Positions 33,021 to 42,020 of a stretch of 64,000 nt of DNA are shown in pieces (within the stretch, counting starts at the first letter, position 1; every line of letters starts with the position of its first letter). This DNA comes from Lentilactobacillus senioris (GTDB lineage Bacteria > Bacillota > Bacilli > Lactobacillales > Lactobacillaceae), in the NCBI RefSeq assembly GCF_026798195.1, contig NZ_JAPQEZ010000001.1, forward strand, positions 62,001 through 126,000, written 5' to 3'. The notes below the pieces were generated by a model, which saw nothing but the letters and a program-made list of their open reading frames with translations, was not told where the DNA came from and did not search any database. A program made the translations under genes and the position numbers.

Positions 33021-34409
33021 TTAATTTATATGATTAGCAACCGGTGTACCTACCTTGCTTTTATGCTCGGCATAACGAACAACAATTTCTCCAATGACTA
33101 CCGTAATAATGACCCCAATCAAAATTGGCATTTTAGCTGAGATTTCTTCTTGGCTGCCATTTAGTGGAACTACCGTCAATACAATGGTTGCTATTAATAA
33201 AACTTCTGGAATCCAAGTCATTAGTTGAATCATAAATTTATTACCAGGCACTTTAAATGGCCGTTCATGGTCAGGATCTGAATACCGAAGCTTAAGAAAT
33301 GCCGGAAACATCATAGTGTAGGAAATCAGAAGGGCAACAACATTCAATGAGAAGAAGGCCCAGAAAATATCTTGGTTAGGAATAAATGGAGCGACTACCA
33401 CTAAAATGGTACCAACAATTCCGTTTAAATAACCGGTTCCTACTGGCATCCCCTTGGCGTCTTCTTTACCAAAAATAGCTGGTAAAACGTGGTCCTTAGC
33501 TGCGTAATCCGCAACATAGTTAACTCCTAATGCCCAGGAAACCATTTCTGAAGCTAAGATGTATAAGAACAACACACCAATCAAGATTACAAACCAGTTT
33601 AAGTTACCAACCAGTAAGATAAAACTATCGATTAATCCACTGGATGCTGACAATTTATCGGTTGGAATTGCTGCACTCATACCGAATGCTGCGATTAAAT
33701 AGAAGAAAGCAATTAACGCACCACCATAAATAATCGCTTGTGGAATTTGTTTTTTAGGGTTATCCATATCATCCGCCATTGTGGCAACAACTTCAAATCC
33801 TAAAAAGTTAAATATAATTACAGACAGGTTGCTTAAACTTTTAACGTTTAATTGGGGAAGTAAGTTATGTGGCGAAAAGTCATTGGCGACTCCCTTGGTA
33901 ACTGCCACATAAATACCTAAGATAGCTAATGATGCAATCGTAAATATTTTAGCAAACGCTGCTAAATTCATAATCCATTTACTTTCAGATACCGGCTTGT
34001 TACCCACAAATACCACTACCCAAACGAAAATCAATTGCACTATAATTGAAACAGCAGTACTTAAATGCAGCCCAAATATCTTTTCGGCAGTTTGGAAAAA
34101 CAAAACTGCTAAACTGGCCATCCAAATTGGATAATTAATCCAGTAGAACCAAGCTAACCGGCCACCCCATCTGGCTCCGAAAGCTTGCTTTACCCAATCA
34201 TAAAGGCCACCATCACCGGCGTATGCAGTTCCTAATTCCGATGAAATTAATCCGTAAGGAAGAAAGAATAAGATTAGTAAAAAGATCCACCAAAAGAATT
34301 GTGACGTACCAATCGCCGCTGCCGGGGCTGCTGATTCAACAACCAAAACAACCACTACTGCCATTAAAACTGCATCAAACAACCTGAACTTTTTTTTACC
34401 ATTTGTCAT
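33021..34409 (-). CDS. aguD: Agmatine/putrescine antiporter (APC family)
   Basis: The ATG at 34409 follows GGGAGA; the upstream ATG at 34424 lies on the ribosome site. The product has 462 residues with about 12 membrane helices and APC features (GLISSELGTAYAGDGGLYDWVKQAFG, VIIFNFLGFEVVATMADDMDNPKKQIPQA). It swaps external agmatine for internal putrescine and so gives the pathway its net proton consumption. It sits between aguB and aguA as in known agu clusters. Confidence 0.9.
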   Translation of the reverse strand: MTNGKKKFRLFDAVLMAVVVVLVVESAAPAAAIGTSQFFWWIFLLILFFLPYGLISSELGTAYAGDGGLYDWVKQAFGARWGGRLAWFYWINYPIWMASLAVLFFQTAEKIFGLHLSTAVSIIVQLIFVWVVVFVGNKPVSESKWIMNLAAFAKIFTIASLAILGIYVAVTKGVANDFSPHNLLPQLNVKSLSNLSVIIFNFLGFEVVATMADDMDNPKKQIPQAIIYGGALIAFFYLIAAFGMSAAIPTDKLSASSGLIDSFILLVGNLNWFVILIGVLFLYILASEMVSWALGVNYVADYAAKDHVLPAIFGKEDAKGMPVGTGYLNGIVGTILVVVAPFIPNQDIFWAFFSLNVVALLISYTMMFPAFLKLRYSDPDHERPFKVPGNKFMIQLMTWIPEVLLIATIVLTVVPLNGSQEEISAKMPILIGVIITVVIGEIVVRYAEHKSKVGTPVANHIN

Positions 34410-34452
34410 GATAGAGTCTCCCATCTATAAACCAAGAATTACAGGTATTAGA

Positions 34453-35484
34453 TTAGTTTTTACGGTTGTCAATTGCGTTTCTTAACATGATTTCTAATTC
34501 AGCATTGTACTTTTCAGCAACATTTTCAGAAGCATATTCTAATTCTGGGTTTAACAAGTAAACAAAGATTGCACGCATAGCGGTCTTACGGTTACCAGCT
34601 TCATCCCAAACAATTGAGTAATCTGAATCAAGAACTTCATCGGTTACTTCTTCACCACGGGTTGCTGGTAAGCAGTGCATAAATTTAGCATCTGGAGCAG
34701 CTTTAGCCATCATGTCAGCAGTTACTTGGTACTTAGGATAGAAGATTCCCATTCTTTCTTCTTTAGGCATTTCAGCATCATATAATCCGTACCAAACATC
34801 GGTGTAAACAAAGTCAGCATCCTTCAATGCTTCGTCTTCGTTTTCGGTCATGGTAACACTACCACCGTAACGTTTTGCATTTTCTTTACCAATAGCAACT
34901 ACATCGTCTTTCATTTGGAAATCTTTAGGACCGTATTGAACAAAATCCATTCCCATCTTAGTAGTCATAAACATAGTAGAAACACAAACTTGAGTTGCAT
35001 CACCGACAAATACGATCTTGCAATCACTTAACTTCTTGCCCTTTGGTAGGTGTTCAGTCATTGTGATAATGTCACCAAGTTCTTGAGTAGGATGGTTGTA
35101 GTCACTCATGAAGTTAACTACTGGTACCTTAGCGTACTTAGCAACTTCAGCAACTGTCTTGTGACGATCGGTCCGGGCACCAATAATATCTAGGATGCGG
35201 CCTAGAACTTGAGAAGTATCTTCGATAGTTTCATGACCACCAAGTTGAATTTGACCTGGGGCAAGGTATTGAGCATGACCACCTAATTCAGTCATAGCTG
35301 CTTCAGCAGATGTCCGAGTCCGAGTTGAACTTTGCTCAAAAATCATTCCCAAAGTTTTGTTAGCCAATAGTTGTGGATAGTAACCATTGTTAATTGATTC
35401 TTTGATCTTCAAAGCCAAATCAATCATGTATTGAATTTCATCTTGAGTGTATGTGTTAGTATCTACAAAGTCGCGTTTTGTCAT
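34453..35484 (-). CDS. aguB: Putrescine carbamoyltransferase
   Basis: This 343-residue transcarbamylase has the carbamoyl-phosphate loop STRTRTS at 53-59, [22 protein letters not shown] and [15 protein letters not shown]. The putrescine enzymes have a long C-terminal helix, seen here in the last about 30 residues, which separates them from ornithine carbamoyltransferases. It phosphorolyses N-carbamoylputrescine to putrescine and carbamoyl phosphate. It is the first gene of the operon. Confidence 0.93.
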   Translation of the reverse strand: MTKRDFVDTNTYTQDEIQYMIDLALKIKESINNGYYPQLLANKTLGMIFEQSSTRTRTSAEAAMTELGGHAQYLAPGQIQLGGHETIEDTSQVLGRILDIIGARTDRHKTVAEVAKYAKVPVVNFMSDYNHPTQELGDIITMTEHLPKGKKLSDCKIVFVGDATQVCVSTMFMTTKMGMDFVQYGPKDFQMKDDVVAIGKENAKRYGGSVTMTENEDEALKDADFVYTDVWYGLYDAEMPKEERMGIFYPKYQVTADMMAKAAPDAKFMHCLPATRGEEVTDEVLDSDYSIVWDEAGNRKTAMRAIFVYLLNPELEYASENVAEKYNAELEIMLRNAIDNRKN

Positions 35485-35541
35485 AATAAGTAATCTCCTC
35501 TTCTGTCTTTGTTTTTAATTTACAAACACATCATAAAAGAC

Positions 35542-35567
35542 TACCAACTATTTTTAAAGCGTTTTCA
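35542..35567 (-). promoter_or_regulatory. cre site and possible -35 box of the agu operon
   Basis: On the minus strand TGAAAACGCTTTAA (35567-35554) fits the CcpA site TGAAARCGYTTWNN. Six bases further on, TTGGTA (35547-35542) is a weak -35 candidate with TGTAAA 17 bases downstream. CcpA control of agmatine deiminase operons is established in lactococci and enterococci. Confidence 0.6.
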
Positions 35568-35587
35568 ATGCTATTGATACTTGACTT

Positions 35588-35648
35588 AAAGGAGATGACA
35601 CGTGTTTCATTTCATGAAACATGTATCACCACTGCTAGCTCCTTTTTT
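35588..35648 (+). promoter_or_regulatory. SD-sequestering hairpin and T-run upstream of the MATE gene (attenuator candidate)
   Basis: The inner arms TGACACGTGTTTCAT (35596-35610) and ATGAAACATGTATCA (35614-35628) pair over 15 positions with one mismatch and one G-U. The outer arms AAAGGAG (35588-35594) and CTCCTTT (35639-35645) pair next, followed directly by more T. The left outer arm is itself a consensus Shine-Dalgarno. Read on plus it looks like a terminator/attenuator serving only the MATE gene. The inner palindrome could alternatively be an operator for the divergent agu operon. Confidence 0.5.
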
Positions 35649-35685
35649 GCTTAGCTCCCAGAAATTATTCTTTTATACATTGTGA
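35602..35685 (+). CDS. Possible 27-residue leader peptide
   Basis: A GTG seven bases after AAAGGAG opens a frame of 27 codons ending in TGA at 35683-35685. The peptide starts MFHFMKHVSPLL and ends KLFFYTL, rich in Phe, Leu and Pro. Its coding region runs through the hairpin and T-run, as in ribosome-sensed leaders of antibiotic resistance genes. It is short and may be chance; no matching strong promoter is visible upstream. Confidence 0.3.
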   Translation: MFHFMKHVSPLLAPFLLSSQKLFFYTL

Positions 35686-35790
35686 ATTATACAATAAGTC
35701 CAATGACACAAACTATCATTTATAATTAGACACCTTTTTTAAAATCAAGTATGCTAGAAGAATCGAGAAAAAACAGGAGGTTCTTCAGCC

Positions 35791-37122
35791 TTGGAAGAAT
35801 TATTTGAAAAAGCACCCATACGACAGGCCTACTTTAAGCTGGCAATGCCCGTCGTAATTAGTATGCTGGCCAGCATGATTTACAACCTAGCCGATACATA
35901 TTTCGTGTCCTTAACCCAAAATACCGATTTAGTCGCAGGGGTAGCCATCTGTGCTCCCCTCTTTAATTTGATGATTGCTTTAGGGGATATTTTTGGATTA
36001 GGTGGCAGTGCCTACATTTCTAGACTACTTGGGCAACATAAAATCGAATTAGCTCGCCACGTTAGTAGTTGGTGCTTTTACTTTGGTATTTTTAGTAGTA
36101 TTGCAGTTGCCATTTTAATGTTGATCTTTGAACGACCAATTTTAATGTTAATGGGAGCTACCGCAAGTACTTATGCTTATGCTGCCCAATTTTATCGGAT
36201 TTTCAACGTGGGAGCTACCTTAGTAACCATGTCGATTATTCCTGGTAATTTAATGCGAACTGAAGGCCGTGCCCGTGAAACCATGGTGGCCACGGTGTTA
36301 GGTATCGTAATTAACGTTATTTTTGATCCCTTATTTATTTTAGGACTTCATATGGGCGCTGCCGGAGCTGCCTTAGCCAACTTATTAGGCTACCTGCTCT
36401 CCGATGCTTTACTAGTGGTTTACATTATCAAACGTTGTCGGGTTATCACTGTTGATTGGCGTAAAATGAGTCTACAACGGGACTCTGTTTGGCAAGTGCT
36501 AGTCATCGGTATTCCAGCCTCAGTAACCAACCTAATGATCAGTTACCAAACTGCTCTGTTCAATAACTACTTAGCCCGTTATGGTGCAGATCAAGTGGCC
36601 GCTTTGGGAATTGCCACTAAAGTCTCACAAGTGGTTAATGCTATCATGGTTGGTTTTGCCTTCGGTGCTCAACCATTAGTTGGTTACAACTACGGGGCTA
36701 AAAATCATAAACGGCTTCAAGCTATCATTCGGTTTGATATTATCGTCGAAGTGCTCTGGTCCTTAGTTATGGCTTCCTTGATGATTGTAGTAGCTCCTTG
36801 GATTGTAAGTCTCTTCTTGAAGAATCCTAATGTTGTTCATTACGGAACTCAGTTGCTTAGAATTTTGCTAGTAACTACTCCGTTCGCAGGTGCAATTTTG
36901 GTTTACACCACTGTATTCCAATCTACAGCTCAAGCTTTTAACGCATTAGTAATGTCCGTTTCCCGGCAAGGAGTTTTCTTCACCATTGCCATTGTGATTG
37001 GTAACCTATTATTTGGTTACAACGGAATCATTTGGTCTCAAGCAGTTGCCGATGTTTTGACAGCTGCCTTAGGTTGGTATTTATACCGTCGCCAAGTCCG
37101 CAAAGTAAATCAAACATTATAA
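35791..37122 (+). CDS. MATE family multidrug/toxin exporter
   Basis: This 443-residue, 12-helix MATE protein has the two-fold pseudo-repeat: AMPVVISMLASMIYNLADTYFV in the first half and GIPASVTNLMISYQTALFNNYLA in the second, with AFGAQPLVGYNYGAKN. It would export cationic compounds using H+ or Na+. The start is TTG at 35791, ten bases after AGGAGG. It is monocistronic with its own terminator, and has a structured leader that may couple expression to ribosome stress. Confidence 0.88.
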   Translation: MEELFEKAPIRQAYFKLAMPVVISMLASMIYNLADTYFVSLTQNTDLVAGVAICAPLFNLMIALGDIFGLGGSAYISRLLGQHKIELARHVSSWCFYFGIFSSIAVAILMLIFERPILMLMGATASTYAYAAQFYRIFNVGATLVTMSIIPGNLMRTEGRARETMVATVLGIVINVIFDPLFILGLHMGAAGAALANLLGYLLSDALLVVYIIKRCRVITVDWRKMSLQRDSVWQVLVIGIPASVTNLMISYQTALFNNYLARYGADQVAALGIATKVSQVVNAIMVGFAFGAQPLVGYNYGAKNHKRLQAIIRFDIIVEVLWSLVMASLMIVVAPWIVSLFLKNPNVVHYGTQLLRILLVTTPFAGAILVYTTVFQSTAQAFNALVMSVSRQGVFFTIAIVIGNLLFGYNGIIWSQAVADVLTAALGWYLYRRQVRKVNQTL

Positions 37123-37127
37123 ATTAT

Positions 37128-37165
37128 AAAAAGACAGACCACCCAAAAGGTAATCTGTCTTTTTT
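37128..37165 (+). terminator. Terminator of the MATE gene
   Basis: AAAAAGACAGA and TCTGTCTTTTT flank a 15-base loop just after the stop. Confidence 0.85.
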
Positions 37166-37218
37166 AATTTACCATCACAACTACAACGGTTAAATTATAT
37201 TAGTCTAAATTTTACTTC

Positions 37219-39177
37219 TTATTTATATTTGTTCACTAGTTTGTTATTGCCGGTAATATAACCGCCCTTAACCTGATAGCGTAATGCATCATGCCGATGC
37301 AACTCATTAGGGTGAGAATAAACATAACCATTAACCTTTAGGTAGGTTCCTCTACTATAATGTTGTAAGCGATTGGTTAGGTTTACTGTTTGATAACGAT
37401 TAATTGGCGTTTTCGCTTTTATTTTTGTCACTCGTGAATGTTTACCAGCGTAAACTAACTTCTTATTAGCTGTAATATATTTACCGTTGCTAAGTTTAAA
37501 GCGCGTGGTTAGGTTGTGTTCTACCAATTCTACTACCCGCAATTGAGTTCCTTGACGATAATTAGCAACCTTACCAGTTAGATTTTTTTGACAATAAGCA
37601 TTAACTCCTGAAGCATTAATTACCATAACATATTTAGGTTGAGCTCGGTAATATACCGGTACTACTCGACTAGTTTTGGTAGTAATGTAACCCGTTTGAC
37701 CAAAAGTTTTACTATTCCGGTTAACATCCCTGACTTTATATCTAACTAATCCCCGGTTAGAACGAGCATACCCAATCACTACAAACATCGGCCGGTTCAT
37801 TCGGCCCTTTTTAGCATAAAATAACTTACGAGCTTTTTGAGTAAAGGTTGGTTGTCGATACAAGTAAATATTATTGGTTGTGTAAACTACTTGTCGTTTT
37901 TGAGCTAAATCAGGTCCTGGGTTAGGAAGATTTGGTTGGGGACTAGGCTTAGGATCGGGAGTTGGGGTTGGATCTGGTTTTGGTTCAGGTTCTGGAGTAG
38001 GTACCGGATCAGGAGTTGGTGTCGGGGTCGGATCTGGTTTTGGTTCTGGATCTGGCGTTGGCTTAGGTTTTTCTCCCCAAATCAATTTGTAGTATTCCAC
38101 TCCGTCTTCTTGTAATTCAGTTCCATCGGCATACTTAATTGATTTCGTAGGATTAGCTCCTGAATCATATTGAGCTAAAACTACCATTTCCGTTTTATCC
38201 TCAATTTGAGATATGGTTTTTTCTGCCGTTCCGGAACCATCCGAAATATTGTCATTGCGATACGCAGCATTATCGGATCCAAGCAAAGAATCCCTAGTAC
38301 TATTTTGAATTGGTTCACCGTTTAATCCCTTAGTTCCCGGTTTAACTACTACTTTTCGCTCTGCAACCGGTAGTTTATCATCTGCATATAACCAAAGATC
38401 ATCATCACCTAAATAATTTAAAAACTGTCCTATGGCCAAAATTATTGTCCCTTGGATCACATTACCGTTTAACACCGAATAATCTTTAATTGCTTGACCC
38501 GTCAAGTCTATATAACCAGCAGCTGTGTGAGTTTGATTGACGGTTGCAAATTTTTTAAGCATTGGTTGTAATTTAACCAGGTCGCCTGACGTTAATCCTA
38601 ACTGATTGCGATAATATTGAAAAGCATCCAATCTCAAGGTTGGATAATAAGTATCTTCAGTAAATTCCAAACTATTAAGTGCAGCAAAATCTTGATCAGT
38701 CATATTTTTATGCATACTATCTTGAGTAATGCCAAAACGCACAATATTTTTTAATCCCTGTAGGGGAGTCATACTAACCGCTGGATCCAGTCCTAAATGT
38801 AAATCTAGTTTGACATTTGCTGGTAGTTCTTTAAGTGCCTGAATTCCCTCTAAACTACTAAAAGTTGAATCCATTCCGCCAGTGGTGGTGTTTCTGACTG
38901 AAAGTCTATCTCCTGAATAATGTCTGAGTTCACCATAAGTGATTTGCCCCTTGATGTGGCCTGGTTCTCTTAGAAAATCTTCTTCAATATCACTTTCTAA
39001 ATATGGATCTTCAAACGCCACTACATCAGTATCCGCATGTTGAGTGGTTGCAGCAGCCACTTCACCATTATCCTTAATACCTAATTTGGTGTCTAGTTTT
39101 TGATAACTTGTAATTCCCATTAATAGTAATGTAACTGGTACCAGTAGTAATGATTTTTTGAGTCCTTGCCGTTGCAT
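37219..39177 (-). CDS. Large secreted surface protein with LRR-like region and DUF5776 repeats
   Basis: The start ATG 39177 follows AAGGGGG and gives 652 residues. A signal segment (LKKSLLLVPVTLLLMGITSY) leads to an extracellular region. Residues about 75-230 have leucine-periodic segments (SLEGIQALKELPANVKLDL, MTPLQGLKNI, FAALNSLEF) that resemble internalin-type repeats. A proline linker of PTPDPEPKP repeats (about residues 369-421) connects to four or so DUF5776-like modules of about 65 residues (VRYKVRD...GYITTKT, TRFKLSNGKYITANKKLV, RYQVKGGYITGNNKLV). DUF5776 is a lactobacillar C-terminal module thought to hold proteins non-covalently at the wall. There is no LPXTG. An adhesin role is inferred. 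Confidence 0.75.
   Translation of the reverse strand: MQRQGLKKSLLLVPVTLLLMGITSYQKLDTKLGIKDNGEVAAATTQHADTDVVAFEDPYLESDIEEDFLREPGHIKGQITYGELRHYSGDRLSVRNTTTGGMDSTFSSLEGIQALKELPANVKLDLHLGLDPAVSMTPLQGLKNIVRFGITQDSMHKNMTDQDFAALNSLEFTEDTYYPTLRLDAFQYYRNQLGLTSGDLVKLQPMLKKFATVNQTHTAAGYIDLTGQAIKDYSVLNGNVIQGTIILAIGQFLNYLGDDDLWLYADDKLPVAERKVVVKPGTKGLNGEPIQNSTRDSLLGSDNAAYRNDNISDGSGTAEKTISQIEDKTEMVVLAQYDSGANPTKSIKYADGTELQEDGVEYYKLIWGEKPKPTPDPEPKPDPTPTPTPDPVPTPEPEPKPDPTPTPDPKPSPQPNLPNPGPDLAQKRQVVYTTNNIYLYRQPTFTQKARKLFYAKKGRMNRPMFVVIGYARSNRGLVRYKVRDVNRNSKTFGQTGYITTKTSRVVPVYYRAQPKYVMVINASGVNAYCQKNLTGKVANYRQGTQLRVVELVEHNLTTRFKLSNGKYITANKKLVYAGKHSRVTKIKAKTPINRYQTVNLTNRLQHYSRGTYLKVNGYVYSHPNELHRHDALRYQVKGGYITGNNKLVNKYK
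37915..38075 (-). repeat. Proline-rich linker coded by short tandem repeats
   Basis: Degenerate repeats of the GGATCTGGTTTTGG/GGAGTTGGG type encode PTPDP/EPKPDP units within the surface protein. Such tracts can change length by slippage in multiples of six bases. Confidence 0.75.
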
Positions 39178-39324
39178 AACAATCCCCCTTGTCATATTTG
39201 GCCTAAATTTAGCTACTTATCAATTTATATTACAAAAAAATTAACTTTTTCTTCATATGTTAGCGCCATCATAACATGCTCGGATTTTAGTATCAATTCG
39301 ACTTACTTATAACTAGCTCCTAAT

Positions 39325-39364
39325 AAAAAACTATCTAGTTAATTATTTCAATTAACTAAATAGC
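39325..39364 (-). terminator. Terminator overlapping the stop of the RelE-like gene
   Basis: On the minus strand CTATTTAGTTAATT pairs with AATTAACTAGATAG and is followed by TTTTTTATT. The 5' arm includes the stop codon at 39358-39356. Confidence 0.7.
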
Positions 39365-39673
39365 ATTTTTTTGTTTTACTAAAAATCGAGTTACTTCTTG
39401 ATCAAATTTCCGTTTAATCAACGTATCAGTGATGTATACTACTCGAATTTGCTCTGCATTCCGAAAAAAAGCTGACCGATAAAAATTACGCCCGACGCGC
39501 ACCTTCAACTCGTATAACTGTTGGAATTCTCCGTGCACCGGCTTAATTTTGGCGGGGCGTTGGGTTAGATACGCTGGTAATTGATTCGTTAAAAACTGAT
39601 GAAGTTGCTCCTGCTCATTGTCTTTTTTAAAGTACCCTTTAACATAATCTGTCACCGTAATGTGAAACGCCAT
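39356..39673 (-). CDS. RelE/HigB (Gp49)-like small protein without an adjacent antitoxin
   Basis: I use the ATG at 39673 (AAGGTG upstream), giving 105 residues. The C-terminal half (LYELKVRVGRNFYRSAFFRN, IRVVYITDTLIKRKF) resembles the strand pattern of RelE/Gp49-type toxins, where basic residues on these strands cut ribosome-bound mRNA. No HTH antitoxin gene is adjacent: the next genes are a surface protein and htpX. A terminator precedes it, so it is likely transcribed alone. The toxin assignment is weak. Confidence 0.45.
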   Translation of the reverse strand: MAFHITVTDYVKGYFKKDNEQEQLHQFLTNQLPAYLTQRPAKIKPVHGEFQQLYELKVRVGRNFYRSAFFRNAEQIRVVYITDTLIKRKFDQEVTRFLVKQKNAI

Positions 39674-39690
39674 ATTTTTCACCTTCAAAG

Positions 39691-39720
39691 AAAGGCTGAT
39701 ATCCTAAGATATCAGCCTTT
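39691..39720 (-). terminator. Terminator of lemA-htpX
   Basis: AAAGGCTGATATC and GATATCAGCCTTT form a perfect 13-bp stem with loop CTAA. It overlaps the leader of the RelE-like gene. Confidence 0.85.
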
Positions 39721-39726
39721 TACTAA

Positions 39727-40725
39727 TTATTTAAAATCCGAGGAATCTGATTCTTCCCCCAATACTCGTTTTAAATTTGCGATTCGTTCATCCAACGGTG
39801 GGTGATCGTCCATCATTCTTGACCACCATGAACGTTGATTATTCTTACCAAATAATGGTTCTACCAAGTATAGTCCAGCAGCTTGAGGAGACAAGACCTT
39901 AGCGGCTGGTTGTGGTTCTTGTAATTTTTCTAACGCGCTAATGAGCCCTTGGGGATTACTTGTCAATTCTGCACCAGATACGTCCGCTAACGCTTCTCGT
40001 TTTCTAGATAGGAATTTTTCTAGCAAGTAACTAATCGGTAGCCCTACTACCACGATGACAAAGCCAACCGCCATCAAGGCGACTCCGATCATTGCCGAAC
40101 TGTTGCCTTCCCGATCGTCATCACTACTAAAGCCCCCGAAGTATGACATTGATTGTCCCACCCGGACTAAACCATAACCCATCAAACTAATAAACCCAAC
40201 CAGGGCGATCGACAAGGTAGTGACCCGAATATCATAGTTTTTCACGTGACTCATTTCGTGGGCAATTACCCCTTCTAATTCTTCACGATCCATAATATCC
40301 AATAACCCTTGAGTGACCGAAACACTGGCCTTAGCCGGACTCATTCCAGTTGCAAATGCATTCGGAGAAGCATCCGGTACCACGAACACGCGTGGCATTG
40401 GCATCCCTGCTGCTAAGCTTAATTCAGTTACAATGTTATAAACCTGCTTATACTGCGGATCAGTCGTATCTTCTGGAATTTCTTGGCCCTTATTCATGCG
40501 TACAATTTCCATGCCACCCTGCCAGTAACGGTACAGGATATATAATCCCAAAATTACTTCTAACCAAATTAGTGAGCTAATCATACTATTGACGTCACCA
40601 CCGGTGAAAAAGTAAGCTAACACCACAAAAATGACATTGATTAATAATAAGAAAACGGCAATGGTCCACGCAGACCGCCGTTTATTAGCGGTTACCTGAG
40701 CCCCTAAAGTATCTAATCTAGCCAA
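39727..40725 (-). CDS. htpX: Membrane zinc metalloprotease HtpX
   Basis: This 332-residue M48 protease has two N-terminal membrane helices, HEMSH at 156-160, two further helices (residues about 170-230), and the third metal ligand in SRKREALADVSGAEL. The start is TTG at 40725 after GAGGTG. It degrades damaged membrane proteins. It is 10 bases downstream of lemA, the usual LemA-HtpX pair. The C-terminus is about 30 residues longer than in E. coli HtpX, as in other lactobacilli. Confidence 0.93.
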   Translation of the reverse strand: MARLDTLGAQVTANKRRSAWTIAVFLLLINVIFVVLAYFFTGGDVNSMISSLIWLEVILGLYILYRYWQGGMEIVRMNKGQEIPEDTTDPQYKQVYNIVTELSLAAGMPMPRVFVVPDASPNAFATGMSPAKASVSVTQGLLDIMDREELEGVIAHEMSHVKNYDIRVTTLSIALVGFISLMGYGLVRVGQSMSYFGGFSSDDDREGNSSAMIGVALMAVGFVIVVVGLPISYLLEKFLSRKREALADVSGAELTSNPQGLISALEKLQEPQPAAKVLSPQAAGLYLVEPLFGKNNQRSWWSRMMDDHPPLDERIANLKRVLGEESDSSDFK

Positions 40726-40735
40726 TCAAATCACC

Positions 40736-41329
40736 TCAGAACTTAACTTCTGGGACTTTTTCAGTCGCTGGATCGGTAGGGAGTTGATCCCGCTTAGTAA
40801 AGTGGAACATACCTGCAAACAAGTTAGCTGGAAATGATTGAATTCGAGTATTGTAGTCTCGAACCACTCGGTTGAAGTTGGTCCGACTAGCTGCTACCCG
40901 GTTTTCAGTACTAGTAAGTTCTTCTTGCAGTTGACTGAAGTTTTGGGAAGCTTGCAAGTTAGGATAGTTTTCTGCAATAGCAAATAAACGTCCCAATCCG
41001 GCACTAGCTGCATCACTGGCTTTAACCCGTTGAGCTAAATCAGCGTTGTCATCAGCCATGGTAGCAGCGTCGCTTTCCAAGTTATCAAGAGTTGAACCAT
41101 TGGTGCCTTCGTTTCTGGCAGCAATGGTATCCATAAATGTATCGTGTTCGTGCTTGGCATAGCCTTTAACTGTGTTCACCAAGTTAGGAATCAAATCAGC
41201 TCGCCGTTTGAGTTGAACTCCGATTTGACTTTCCGCTTCATCTACGGAGTTTCTGGCACTAACCATGCCGTTATAAATTAAAATCGCTGCTATCACAATA
41301 ATAGCAATGATTACAATCGCAATTATCAA
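40736..41329 (-). CDS. lemA: LemA family membrane protein
   Basis: This 197-residue protein has one N-terminal membrane helix (IIAIVIIAIIVIAAILIYNGMV) and the helical LemA domain (RNSVDEAESQIGVQLKRRADLIPNLVNTVKGYAKHE, LTSTENRVAASRTNFNRVVRDYNT). The start is TTG at 41329, six bases after AAGGAT. Its molecular role is unclear, but it is commonly coupled with htpX as here. Confidence 0.92.
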   Translation of the reverse strand: MIIAIVIIAIIVIAAILIYNGMVSARNSVDEAESQIGVQLKRRADLIPNLVNTVKGYAKHEHDTFMDTIAARNEGTNGSTLDNLESDAATMADDNADLAQRVKASDAASAGLGRLFAIAENYPNLQASQNFSQLQEELTSTENRVAASRTNFNRVVRDYNTRIQSFPANLFAGMFHFTKRDQLPTDPATEKVPEVKF

Positions 41330-41402
41330 TCTAGATCCTTCTTTCTACTTATCGTTTGTTGAGCCTAGTGTAACAAGCCCCACTGCAAGGAGCAAGTTAA
41401 AT

Positions 41403-41849
41403 TTATTCTTCCCAAGGAGCCACATGAAGCATCCACTCAATACCATACTCATCAGTGAAAATTCCCAGTTTGCCACCCCAGAATTGGTCAGCATACGGCA
41501 TAGTGATTTGAACCCGACCGCTAGCTTTAACCCGTTCATAAAATTCAGCCGCCGCTTTAACGCTCTCTTTGTCGTTAGCATCCAAATCCAACATAACGGA
41601 AACTTGATTACCAATCTGCAATGCCCCAGAAAATGAATCGGCGCAGACAAAGTGGCTACCTAAAACGTCAAAACCACCGTTCATGGTAATGTTGTCCAAG
41701 TTAGCATTAGCTGGCAAATGTAGCACCTTAGCCTGTTGCTCATCTGGACTCACCCGAAACACATTGGTCGCCCCAAAAACTTCTTGGTAATATTCAATCG
41801 CTTCTCTAGCATTAATAAAATGGAAATAGGCGTACATTTGTGATTGCAT
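41403..41849 (-). CDS. VOC (glyoxalase/PhnB-like) family protein
   Basis: This 148-residue protein has the paired beta-alpha-beta3 modules of the vicinal oxygen chelate fold: FHFINAREAIEYYQEVFGA at the N-terminus, then VSVMLDLDANDKESVKAAAEFYERV and WGGKLGIFTDEYGIEWMLHV. This pattern is typical of PhnB-like proteins. Substrate and metal use are unknown. It is monocistronic, with AGGAGG before the ATG at 41849. Confidence 0.82.
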   Translation of the reverse strand: MQSQMYAYFHFINAREAIEYYQEVFGATNVFRVSPDEQQAKVLHLPANANLDNITMNGGFDVLGSHFVCADSFSGALQIGNQVSVMLDLDANDKESVKAAAEFYERVKASGRVQITMPYADQFWGGKLGIFTDEYGIEWMLHVAPWEE

Positions 41850-42020
41850 GTTAACTTCCTCCTTGTTTTTAATAACTCCTTCATTATCTCAAAACTAACT
41901 ATAATAACAAGTTTCTAAGCTGACTTAGCCTCAAGCTTAATTCTTTTTTGACAAATCTTAAGAAAAGAGTAAATTAAATACTTACAATTACTTAGTTAAA
42001 AACAAAGTGAGGTCATTTTT

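Noticed and set aside
37915-38075. Repeats that could suggest a CRISPR array
   Set aside because: Repeats are short, contiguous, in frame and encode a Pro-rich linker; there are no unique spacers.
41345-41650. Minus-strand frame of 101 codons overlapping the VOC gene
   Set aside because: It is in a different frame of the same strand inside a well-supported VOC protein and ends in low-complexity sequence.
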